In this document: positions 17,042 to 24,901 of the stretch, piece by piece
How the letters are laid out: each line of letters starts with the position of its first letter
Numbering within the stretch: the first letter of the stretch is position 1
Source: Alistipes sp. CHKCI003
GTDB taxonomy: Bacteria; Bacteroidota; Bacteroidia; Bacteroidales; Rikenellaceae
DNA: 62,438 nt
Direction: 5' to 3'
Assembly (NCBI RefSeq): GCF_900021155.1
Contig: NZ_FCNT01000019.1
Coordinates: 1 to 62,438, forward strand
Translations under genes and position numbers: made by a program
Notes under the pieces: generated by a model
Told to the model about the DNA's origin: nothing
The model's input: only the letters and a program-made list of their open reading frames with translations
The model's database searches: none

Positions 17042-18695
17042 AACAGGAATCCTCAAATGCTGTGCGGCCGCAGCGATCGCCGGAGCCGCGCTGCTCTTCA
17101 CCTTCGGCAAACGCGACGATTTCGGGCTGGGCCGCACGATGGAGATCGCCGTCAACATGATGCGCGAACTGTCGCTCTATTTCGTAGACGAAGTGGACCC
17201 CGACAAACTGCTCGAAGGAGCGGCTCAGGGCATGGTCAGCCACCTCGACCCCTACACCGAATACCTCTCCGAAGCCGAGATGAGCGACTTCGACGTGATG
17301 ACCACCGGCAAATACGGCGGCGTGGGCTCGCTCATCCGCAAGAAGGGCGACTACGTGATCTTCGCACAACCCTACAAGGACTCTCCGGCCGACAAGGCGG
17401 GACTGCGCATCGGCGACAAGATCCTCGCCATCGACGGAGAAGACGCCAAGGGCTTCACGACCGAGGAGGTCTCGAAACGAATGAGGGGCGCCCCGGGCAC
17501 GACCTTCCGGATCACGGTCGAACGCCTCCTCGGCGGCCGGCACGAGACGCTGACCCTGCGCCGCGAGCGGATCGCCATTCCGGGCGTGCCCTACGCCGGC
17601 TGGGCGGCCGAGGGGATCGGCTACATCCAGCACAGCGACTTCACGGAGGGGTGTTACGACGACATGCGCTCCGCGATCGACCGTCTGCGCCGCGAGGGCG
17701 ACCTGCGGGGCCTCGTGCTCGACTACCGCGGCAACGGCGGAGGCATCTTGCAGGAGGCCGTGAAAATCCTCTCGATGTTCGTACCCAAGGGCACCGAAGT
17801 GGTTACGACCAAAGGGCGGACCGAAGGCAAATCGTTCCGCACGTCCTCGGAACCGATCCTGCCCGATCTGCCGCTGGCCGTCTTGGTCAACGGCAACACC
17901 GCCTCGGCCGCCGAGATCGTGGCCGGGGCGTTGCAGGACCTCGACCGTGCGGTCGTGATCGGGCAGCGGAGCTTCGGCAAGGGGCTCGTGCAGACCACCC
18001 GTCCGCTGGGCTACAACGCCTATCTGAAGCTCACCACGGCTAAATACTACATCCCCTCGGGGCGCTGCATACAGGCCGTCGACTACTCCCGTGCGCAGGA
18101 GGGCTCCGTGCGGGAGGTGCCCGACTCGCTGATCCGCGAATACGCCACCCGCGGAGGCCGCAAGGTCTACGACGGCGGAGGCATCATGCCCGACGTGCGC
18201 ATGGAACCGGAATACAGCAGCCGTTTCGCCGTAACGCTCTACCTCATGGGATTCATCGAGGACTTCGGCGACCGCTACATGCAGACCCGTCCCGACAAAC
18301 GGGTCGACAGCCGCACGTTCGCGCTCACGGATGCCGACTACGAGGAGTTCGTGCGCTTCATGGCCGACAAGGAGGTCCCCTACGAATCGGAGACGCGGCG
18401 GGCGCTCGAAGCACTGCGCAAGGCCGCCGAGAACGACCGCTACGGCGCGATCGCCGACGAGGTCGAGGCGCTGGAAGGCCAGCTCCGGGACGACACGCAG
18501 ACCAATCTCGAAACCTACCGCAACGAGATCGTCGAAATGATCGAGAACGACATCGTCCTGCGCCATCATTATGCCGCGGGCGTCATCGAACACAACCTCG
18601 CGGACGATCCCGAGATCCGCCGGGCCGTGGCGATCCTCGACAACCCCGAAGAGTATGCGCGGATCGTAACCTCGCAGGACACCCAACGGAAATAG
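17034..18695 (+). CDS. C-terminal processing protease, S41 family
   Basis: This 553-residue periplasmic protease of the CtpA/Prc type has an N-terminal membrane anchor or signal (ILKCCAAAAIAGAALLF). A PDZ domain lies at about residues 85-175 (GVGSLIRKKGDYVIF, SPADKAGLRIGDKILAIDGE), then the tail-specific protease core. The Ser-Lys dyad lies in NTASAAEIVAGAL and SFGKGLVQ. A C-terminal helical extension of about 130 residues follows. The ATG at 17034 sits inside the end of the preceding gene. The longer open frame upstream is a shadow of that gene. Its substrates are unknown. Confidence 0.92.
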   Translation: MNRTGILKCCAAAAIAGAALLFTFGKRDDFGLGRTMEIAVNMMRELSLYFVDEVDPDKLLEGAAQGMVSHLDPYTEYLSEAEMSDFDVMTTGKYGGVGSLIRKKGDYVIFAQPYKDSPADKAGLRIGDKILAIDGEDAKGFTTEEVSKRMRGAPGTTFRITVERLLGGRHETLTLRRERIAIPGVPYAGWAAEGIGYIQHSDFTEGCYDDMRSAIDRLRREGDLRGLVLDYRGNGGGILQEAVKILSMFVPKGTEVVTTKGRTEGKSFRTSSEPILPDLPLAVLVNGNTASAAEIVAGALQDLDRAVVIGQRSFGKGLVQTTRPLGYNAYLKLTTAKYYIPSGRCIQAVDYSRAQEGSVREVPDSLIREYATRGGRKVYDGGGIMPDVRMEPEYSSRFAVTLYLMGFIEDFGDRYMQTRPDKRVDSRTFALTDADYEEFVRFMADKEVPYESETRRALEALRKAAENDRYGAIADEVEALEGQLRDDTQTNLETYRNEIVEMIENDIVLRHHYAAGVIEHNLADDPEIRRAVAILDNPEEYARIVTSQDTQRK

Positions 18696-18698
18696 CGG

Positions 18699-19874
18699 AT
18701 GAAATGGAGGCGCGACATATTCTCGTTCCGCAACCGGATGCTGCTGATCGCGGTCGGCATCCTGCTGGGCACATTGTCGCTGCTCTACACCAACAACATG
18801 GCCCGCCGGCTGCGCGAGAAGGAGCAGCACGACGTGTCGCTGTGGGCCCACGCCATGGAGCGGGTCAACCGCGACGTGATGGGCGGCGCGATGGAGGACC
18901 CGCTCGTGGCGGACATCATGAGCAACGGCAACAACATTCCGTTCATCATGACCAACGAGAATCTCGAAGTGATCCGCTACCATCTGATTCCCGAAAAGGT
19001 GATCGACCACCCCGACCGGCTGCGCCGTGCGATCGAACGGCTCACGGCCGAAAACACCCCCATCCCCGTGCAGTTCTGGTGGTCGAAGAACCATTACCAC
19101 ATCATCTTCTACGGGCGCTCGGCCCTGCTCAAGTCGCTCTACTATTTCCCCTATGTGCAGCTGCTGGTCATCACGGCCTTCATCCTGCTGGGCTTCGTAG
19201 CCTTCCGCTCGGCCAAGCACGACGAACAGAACCGCGTCTGGATCGGACTGGCCAAGGAGACCGCCCACCAGCTCGGCACCCCGACCTCCTCGCTGCTGGG
19301 GTGGGTCGAATACCTGCGCGCGCAGGAGGTGGACCCCGACGCCGTGAACGAGATGCAGAAAGATCTCGCGCACCTGATGAAGATCGTGGACCGCTTCTCG
19401 AAGATCGGCTCCGAGACGCCCCTCACCCCTGCGAACATCAACGAAGTGGTGGGCGAGTCGGTCATGTACTTCCGCAAACGCATCCCGCGCAACGTAACGC
19501 TCGACTACAACGGACTGGCCATCGCCCCGGTCCGCGCCTCGATCAACACCGCGCTGTTCGAATGGGTGGTGGAGAATCTGATGAAGAACTCGCTCGACGC
19601 ATTGCAGGGCCACGGAGCCATCGACGTGCACATTTCGTCGGACGACAAACACGTGATGGTCGACGTGAAGGACACGGGCAAGGGCATTCCCAAGGGGAAC
19701 TGGAAACGCATTTTCGAACCCGGCTTCACGACCAAGACCCGCGGCTGGGGGCTCGGACTTTCGCTCTCGCGCCGCATCGTCGAAGAGTACCACGACGGCC
19801 GGATCGCCGTCGTCGATTCCGAGATCGGCAAGGGAACGACCATCCGGATCACGCTCAAAAGACTCTTCGACTGA
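18699..19874 (+). CDS. Sensor histidine kinase
   Basis: The 391-residue inner-membrane kinase has membrane helices at about residues 13-31 and 152-170, which frame a periplasmic sensor domain of about 120 residues. The HisKA-like phospho-acceptor is His190 in KETAHQLGTP. The ATPase domain has an N box (ENLMKNSLDAL), DTGKGIP and WGLGLSLSRRI. No response regulator gene lies nearby, so its partner is elsewhere. It starts 3 bp after the protease stop and its TGA overlaps the next ATG, implying coupling to the DUF4271 protein. Confidence 0.92.
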   Translation: MKWRRDIFSFRNRMLLIAVGILLGTLSLLYTNNMARRLREKEQHDVSLWAHAMERVNRDVMGGAMEDPLVADIMSNGNNIPFIMTNENLEVIRYHLIPEKVIDHPDRLRRAIERLTAENTPIPVQFWWSKNHYHIIFYGRSALLKSLYYFPYVQLLVITAFILLGFVAFRSAKHDEQNRVWIGLAKETAHQLGTPTSSLLGWVEYLRAQEVDPDAVNEMQKDLAHLMKIVDRFSKIGSETPLTPANINEVVGESVMYFRKRIPRNVTLDYNGLAIAPVRASINTALFEWVVENLMKNSLDALQGHGAIDVHISSDDKHVMVDVKDTGKGIPKGNWKRIFEPGFTTKTRGWGLGLSLSRRIVEEYHDGRIAVVDSEIGKGTTIRITLKRLFD

Positions 19875-20725
19875 TGACTCCCGCAGCCGATACGCTTCTC
19901 GGAAACGACTCGCTCGGACGGGCCGTCGAACGGCTCTTCGTGCAGGGAGCCCGTTTCGAGCCCCTCGCAGCCGCCGACTCCGTGCGGCAGGCGCTTCCCG
20001 CCGCGACCGCCGCCGACCTCTACGGTCCGGAATCGTACCCCGTGCCCGGGGCGCCGCTGCCCGTCCCGGGCGCTACCCCTGCGGCCGACACGGCCTTGCA
20101 GGCGTTTCTGCTTCTGCTCGGCGTGTTCTACGTCCTGCTGCTGTCGAATCACCTCGGCAACGTCTACACGCTCTTCATGCGCGCCACGTCGGGTACGGCG
20201 ACGCCCCACCGCACGCCCGACCTTCGCGGAGGCAGCAACTACGTCCCTTTCCTGAACCTCGCGGTCGTCGTGGGAGTTCTCTTCGCCGGCATCCTCTGCA
20301 TGCGGCTCGCCGCTCCGATCGCCTTCGCAGCCCCGGTGCCGCAGCTCGCCCTGAGCCTCGCCGTCTCCGCGGCGTTCGCCGCCATCCTGCTTCTGCAAAC
20401 GGGCATGCTGAGGCTGGCCGGGGCCGTTACGCTCCAGCAGGAATTCATCGCGGAGCTGAACGGCGTGAAACGCACTTCGCTGGCACTCTACTCGATCCTG
20501 CTGCCGCCCGCCCTGCTGTGCTATGCCCTGACCCCCGTCGGCAGCGGCGCAACGTGGATTTACGTCATTCTGGCAGAGACGGCAATCGTCCTATTTTTGT
20601 TCCTAAAAGAGTCTTCGGCACTCTTTGCCGCCAAAAAAGTTTCGATTTTCCATTGGATTTTGTACCTTTGCATCGTCGAATTGTTTCCGGTCAGCCTGCT
20701 TTGGCTGCTGATCGCAAGACGATAG
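19874..20725 (+). CDS. DUF4271 membrane protein
   Basis: The 283-residue protein has a Pro/Ala-rich N-terminus and about seven hydrophobic segments (from LQAFLLLLGVFYVLLL to VELFPVSLLWLLIA). It resembles the DUF4271 family of Bacteroidota, which usually lies just before hemD, as here. Its start codon shares one base with the kinase stop codon (TGATG). The role is unknown. A promoter for the next gene lies inside its 3' end. Confidence 0.8.
   Translation: MTPAADTLLGNDSLGRAVERLFVQGARFEPLAAADSVRQALPAATAADLYGPESYPVPGAPLPVPGATPAADTALQAFLLLLGVFYVLLLSNHLGNVYTLFMRATSGTATPHRTPDLRGGSNYVPFLNLAVVVGVLFAGILCMRLAAPIAFAAPVPQLALSLAVSAAFAAILLLQTGMLRLAGAVTLQQEFIAELNGVKRTSLALYSILLPPALLCYALTPVGSGATWIYVILAETAIVLFLFLKESSALFAAKKVSIFHWILYLCIVELFPVSLLWLLIARR
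20663..20670 (+). promoter_or_regulatory. -7 box inside the DUF4271 gene
   Basis: TACCTTTG is an exact TAnnTTTG match about 87 bp before the hemD start. No good TTTG lies 19-21 bp upstream (the nearest is at 20624-20627), so it may be weak. Confidence 0.4.
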
Positions 20726-20756
20726 AGATAACGCATCATCCAAAAATCGGTTAGCA

Positions 20757-21620
20757 TTGAAAGTCCATAAAATTCTGGTTTCGCAGCCGCGGCCTGCAAT
20801 CATCGAAAAATCTCCCTTCTACGATCTCGCCGCGAAACACAAGGTGGAAATCGACTACAAACCGTTCATCCGCGTGGTAGGCGTCTCCCTCAAGGAGTTC
20901 CGCAGCCAGCGGGTGGAGATTCTCACCCACACGGCCGTGATCTTCACTTCGCGCACCACGGTGGACAGTTTCTTCCACATCGCGGAGGAAGCCCGCATCA
21001 CCGTGCCCGAAACCATGAAATACATCTGCCAGACCGAGGCGGTGGCTCTCTACCTTCAGAAATACATCGTCTACCGCAAACGGAAGATCTCGTTCGGCGA
21101 CGGTTCGTTCACCTCGCTCATGGAGCTGATCGTCAAGCACAAGGAGGAGAAGTTCCTGCTGGCCCTGAGCGAACCCCACAAACCCGAGCTGCCCGAGACG
21201 CTCGCCAAGCTCAAGCTGTCGTTCGATCCGGTGATCCTCGCTCGCACGGTGGCCGCCGATCTCGACGACGTGCACCTCGCCTCCTACGACCTGCTGGCGC
21301 TCTACTCTCCTTCGGACGTCAAAACGCTCGTCGGGAAGTTCGGCACCGAGCATCTGCCCGCCGTGGGCGTTTTCGGCGAAGGGACGCTCCGCGCGGCGAT
21401 CGACGCAGGTCTCACGGTCAAAGCCGCCGCACCGACGCCCGAAGCGCCGTCCATGGTCAAAGCCGTCGACATCTTCATCACCAAGACCGAAGCCGGCGAG
21501 GAGATTGGCGACGTCGCGGTGGCGACCGACCCCCGCAAGGAGGAGTTCATCCGCGCACAGGAGAGCCGTCTGGCGAAGAAGACCCGCACGCGGCGCTCGA
21601 CGACGGTCTCCAAACGCTGA
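20757..21620 (+). CDS. hemD: Uroporphyrinogen-III synthase family protein
   Basis: HemD cyclises hydroxymethylbilane to uroporphyrinogen III for haem and corrin synthesis. The 287-residue protein shows the two-lobed HemD layout: KILVSQPRPA at the start, an FTSRTTVDSFF motif in the first lobe, TDFEVVALYSPSDVK-like TYDLLALYSPSDVK in the second, and a basic C-terminal tail. HemD is poorly conserved, and Bacteroidota members sit before rnpA as here. The start is a TTG (20757), because no ATG precedes the KVHKILVSQP core. Confidence 0.82.
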   Translation: MKVHKILVSQPRPAIIEKSPFYDLAAKHKVEIDYKPFIRVVGVSLKEFRSQRVEILTHTAVIFTSRTTVDSFFHIAEEARITVPETMKYICQTEAVALYLQKYIVYRKRKISFGDGSFTSLMELIVKHKEEKFLLALSEPHKPELPETLAKLKLSFDPVILARTVAADLDDVHLASYDLLALYSPSDVKTLVGKFGTEHLPAVGVFGEGTLRAAIDAGLTVKAAAPTPEAPSMVKAVDIFITKTEAGEEIGDVAVATDPRKEEFIRAQESRLAKKTRTRRSTTVSKR

Positions 21621-21625
21621 GCCCC

Positions 21626-22003
21626 ATGCCCCGCAACGGACTGCCCCGCAACGAACGGCTCCGCTCGCTCGGAGCCATCCGCCGTCTGTTCGACAGCGGC
21701 CAGAGCGGTTTCGTCTTTCCGTTCCGTTATGTCTGGTATGCCGAACCCGACACCGAGACGTCGGTCGAAGTGCTCTTCAGCGTCCCCAAGAAATTCCACA
21801 AGCGCGCCAACAAACGCAATCTGCTGCGCCGCCGCACCAAGGAAGCCTACCGGCTCCGCAAGCAAATCCTGCATACTCCGGCCGCAACCGCTGCCGCGAA
21901 CATCGACATGGCGCTGATCTACTCCTCGAAAGAGCTCCTCTCCTACAAAACCATCGAACATGCCCTCCGGCGGATTCTGGAACAGGTGTCTGCGCAGCTG
22001 TAA
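21626..22003 (+). CDS. rnpA: Ribonuclease P protein component
   Basis: RnpA is the protein subunit of RNase P, which matures tRNA 5' ends. The 125-residue protein is basic and carries the RNP-type motif [25 protein letters not shown] (about residues 53-77, family pattern KRNR.RR..RE..R). It lies 5 bp after hemD and overlaps yidD by 44 bp. rpmH, its common neighbour elsewhere, is absent here. Confidence 0.93.
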   Translation: MPRNGLPRNERLRSLGAIRRLFDSGQSGFVFPFRYVWYAEPDTETSVEVLFSVPKKFHKRANKRNLLRRRTKEAYRLRKQILHTPAATAAANIDMALIYSSKELLSYKTIEHALRRILEQVSAQL

Positions 22004-22220
22004 GTTCATCGCGGCCCTGCCGCTTCTGGCCGTCGTGAAGTGCTACCAATACTGCATCTCGCCCCTCACGCCGCCCTCGTGCCGCTTCACTCCCACCTGT
22101 TCGCAATACGCTGCGGAAGCCTTGCGCAAACACGGTCCGCTCAAGGGCTCGTGGCTCACGCTCCGGCGCCTCATGCGCTGCCATCCGTGGGGCGGCTCGG
22201 GCTACGACCCCGTACCGTAA
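21960..22220 (+). CDS. yidD: Membrane protein insertion efficiency factor
   Basis: YidD is a small amphipathic protein of the inner face of the membrane that helps YidC-dependent insertion. The 86 residues contain the family core [23 protein letters not shown] and the end motif [14 protein letters not shown]. The start lies inside rnpA, a layout common in bacteria. The spacer after it has no clear terminator. Confidence 0.95.
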   Translation: MPSGGFWNRCLRSCKFIAALPLLAVVKCYQYCISPLTPPSCRFTPTCSQYAAEALRKHGPLKGSWLTLRRLMRCHPWGGSGYDPVP

Positions 22221-22982
22221 AAGATCCCCGCCGGGCAGCTCCGGCGCATCCGCCGCCCGGACCCCTGCGCCGGACCGCGAACGCACACAAACCGCCCGCA
22301 CAAGCGGCTCCACCGCCTGCTGCCTCGCTTCAGCGGCTCTCGTCCGGCCGAATGATTCTTCTGTTTCTGCGCCCGGCCCTATCTCCGCCGCTCTCCGTAG
22401 GACGGCTCCTCGGAGCCGAACCGACCCTATCCTCCGGCGGCCGAGGTCCGTCCTCTTCGCAGGGAGTGCACCGCAGGATACGGCCTGCCCTATACACCCG
22501 AAGCCGTGAAAAACGTCGCACGTCTCTCTCCGCTCCGCCGGAAAGCGCCCCGCAAGCAGACGAACGCCGGGAAAGCCCCAGCCGCCGCGGCGCCGGCCGT
22601 CCGGCGCCGCGCGGCTGGGGCCCGCCGACCGCCCGCCGACCGCCCGCCGAGACCGGCGGCTATCGTGCGGGCGGGGATCATCGGATCGAACGGCCGCCCC
22701 GCACCCGGAAAGAGGGCCCGCATCCTCCCTCGGCCGGCGCCGAAGGGCCGATCGTTTCGCCCCGTCAGAGACGCGACGTCCTCAGCGGCACAAGAGCGGA
22801 ACGCTCTTCGCACGGGTCCGAAGAACCGCACGCAGATCGAACAGCCCTTGCAGCGGCAAAGCGGCACCATTTCCGCTCAGCCGGCAAGGGCTGTGAATCG
22901 GCGACGAAAATCACCCGAAAAAATCATGCGGCCCGTCGCTGCCAAAGCGGCGAGCTCCCTCCGGCGGATCGTCCCCGCCCCG
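22221..22982. other. GC-rich spacer between convergent genes
   Basis: 762 bp between yidD and the CDF gene. Frames are open on both strands but translate to Pro/Arg/Ala-rich sequence without motifs. I see no gene or clear terminator. Confidence 0.5.
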
Positions 22983-23885
22983 TCAGTCGTGCAGGTCGCA
23001 GCACCGCTCGGCGGACGACTCCGCTTCGAGCGTCGCATGGGCGATCCCCAGCCCGCGCAGGCGTTCCTTGAGCGCCTGCTTGACTGCACAGAGGTCGGCC
23101 ACGTCCCGCATCACCACATGGGCCGTCAGCGCGTTTTCGGTCGTACTGATCGCCCAGATGTGAATGTGGTGTACGGCCGCGACGCCCTCGACCTTCCGCA
23201 TGGCTTCGGCCACCTCGCCGGGGTCGATGCCCGCAGGCACGCCGTCGAGCGACAGACGCAGGCTGTCGCGCGTGAGCGACCAGACCGACACGACGATGAC
23301 CGCCGCGACGGCGAGTCCCACGATCGGGTCGACGATCGTCCAGCCCGTCAGCGAAATCACCACGCCCGACACCACGACGCCCACCGACACCAGCGCATCG
23401 GCGGCCATATGCAGATAGGCTCCCTTCACATTCAGATCGCGGTCCTTGTCCTTCAGGAAGAGCCATGCCGTGAATCCGTTGATGAGCACGCCCACGCCGG
23501 CCGTCCATGCGATCGCCGGGCCCTCGACCGGTGCCGGATGGAGCATCCGGCCGACGCTTTCGGCCACGATGACCCCCACGGCGACCAGCAGGATCACCGA
23601 GTTGAGCAGCGAAATGAGCACGGTGCTCTTCTTGTACCCGTAGGTGTAGCGTGCGGTCGCCCTCGCCTGCGCCAGACGGAACGCGAGCATCGCCAGCAGC
23701 AGACCGGCGACGTCGCTCAGATTGTGGCCCGCATCGGAGAGCAGCCCCATCGAATTGTAGCAGAGCCCCATCCCCGCCTCGACGGCGACGAAGAGGACGT
23801 TGAGCACGATGCCCGCGATGAAGGCCGTGTTGAGCGAGGTGATTCGCCGTTCGTGGTGGTGATGGTGGTGATGTTCGTGTGCCAT
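22983..23885 (-). CDS. Cation diffusion facilitator metal exporter
   Basis: The 300-residue inner-membrane antiporter exports divalent metals such as Zn2+. It opens with a histidine-rich tail (His at 3 and 5-11), then has six membrane helices with the metal-site motifs DAGHNLSD (helix 2) and HMAADALVS (helix 5). A cytoplasmic ferredoxin-like domain ends with a Cys-Cys-Asp-Leu-His tail that may also bind metal. It starts 12 bp after a hemerythrin/LuxR regulator gene on the same strand and is very likely cotranscribed with it. Confidence 0.94.
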   Translation of the reverse strand: MAHEHHHHHHHERRITSLNTAFIAGIVLNVLFVAVEAGMGLCYNSMGLLSDAGHNLSDVAGLLLAMLAFRLAQARATARYTYGYKKSTVLISLLNSVILLVAVGVIVAESVGRMLHPAPVEGPAIAWTAGVGVLINGFTAWLFLKDKDRDLNVKGAYLHMAADALVSVGVVVSGVVISLTGWTIVDPIVGLAVAAVIVVSVWSLTRDSLRLSLDGVPAGIDPGEVAEAMRKVEGVAAVHHIHIWAISTTENALTAHVVMRDVADLCAVKQALKERLRGLGIAHATLEAESSAERCCDLHD

Positions 23886-23897
23886 GATGGTCGTTCG

Positions 23898-24824
23898 TTA
23901 AATGTCCATGATCGAATCCTTGATCTCCGAAAGTTCGACGAGCTTGTTGACGATCGCATAGATCGTCAGTCCCGCAGCCGAATGGATCTGTAGTTTCGCA
24001 ACGATGTTGCGCCGATGGGTGATGACCGTGTGGGCCGAGATGCAGAGCGCGTCGGCGATCTGTTTGTTGGTCATTCCCTTCACGATGCAGACGATGATCT
24101 CCTTCTCGCGGGCGCTCAGCGCCTCCTGTTTGGGTTGCGGCACGCCGTCGGCCACGAGCCGTTCGACGGCCGGGATGAAGATTTCGTCCTCCACGGCATT
24201 GTGCGACGCGAGCTCCTTCTCGCAGGTGAAGATGTCGAACAACACGCCGTTCAGCGCATTCGTGCCGCCCGAAGGGTAGTATTTGATGATGATGTTCTTC
24301 AGCTCGCGCAGCTTGGCTTCGACCTGATCGTGATGGCGCCGGAACGTGTCGATCGAATAGCTGGTCGGCTCGCCGGCGAGCAGCGCTTCGACATAGGGAA
24401 AAACGTTCTTCTCCTCGTAATCCATGTGCTTGTGGACCTCGGCCACGTACTCGTCGAAAAAGCGCATGATGGCGAACGACACGTCGCTGTGGCTGCAATC
24501 CACGGCCTCGATCAGCTTGCGGCGGATCGAAGGCAGGCGGAAGTCGAGGAAGTAACCGTGCGAGTTGTGGAGATAGTCCGTCAGCGCCCGCACCGAAACA
24601 TTCTCGGCGAGCGTCTCGGGATCGGCCTTCTCCACGAGCAGATTCACCACCGCGAGAAACGTATCCGTATCGACCCCGCTCGCGGCACAAACTTCGGCGA
24701 TGCTCTTGTCGCCGAACCCCAGCGCGATGCCGAAACGGCTCATGACCTGCAACACGAAATACTTGTCGCACACCAGATCGCACATCCGGTCCTCGCCGGT
24801 GTAACCGCCCAATTTACCGTACAT
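23898..24824 (-). CDS. Hemerythrin-like sensor fused to a LuxR-type DNA-binding domain
   Basis: The 308-residue protein has three parts. Residues 25-75 resemble the N-terminal helical module of the ScdA/YtfE (RIC) iron-sulfur repair proteins (GDKSIAEVCAASGVD) but lack its Cys pair. Residues 80-225 form a hemerythrin-like four-helix bundle with likely di-iron ligands among His86, His89, His131, Glu138, His165, His208 and Glu212. Residues 235-300 are a LuxR/GerE helix-turn-helix (LSAREKEIIVCIVKGMTNKQIA). It should be a cytosolic regulator that senses O2, NO or iron state, and that role is inferred. It heads an operon with the CDF exporter. Confidence 0.85.
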   Translation of the reverse strand: MYGKLGGYTGEDRMCDLVCDKYFVLQVMSRFGIALGFGDKSIAEVCAASGVDTDTFLAVVNLLVEKADPETLAENVSVRALTDYLHNSHGYFLDFRLPSIRRKLIEAVDCSHSDVSFAIMRFFDEYVAEVHKHMDYEEKNVFPYVEALLAGEPTSYSIDTFRRHHDQVEAKLRELKNIIIKYYPSGGTNALNGVLFDIFTCEKELASHNAVEDEIFIPAVERLVADGVPQPKQEALSAREKEIIVCIVKGMTNKQIADALCISAHTVITHRRNIVAKLQIHSAAGLTIYAIVNKLVELSEIKDSIMDI

Positions 24825-24849
24825 AGGCTTACACTCCGTTTAATTTTTG

Positions 24850-24880
24850 CAAAATTACGGAAATATCCGACGTTCGGCAA
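24850..24880 (-). promoter_or_regulatory. Promoter of the hemerythrin regulator-CDF operon
   Basis: On the minus strand TTG at 24880-24878, a 20-bp spacer and TAATTTTG at 24857-24850 match the Bacteroidota consensus. The ATG lies 26 bp further on. Confidence 0.7.
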
Positions 24881-24901
24881 TACCTAAAACAGGCTATTTC
24901 A

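Noticed and set aside
17010..19793. A 927-codon open frame on the minus strand
   Set aside because: It is antisense to the protease and kinase genes, which have clear catalytic motifs. The antisense translation has none.
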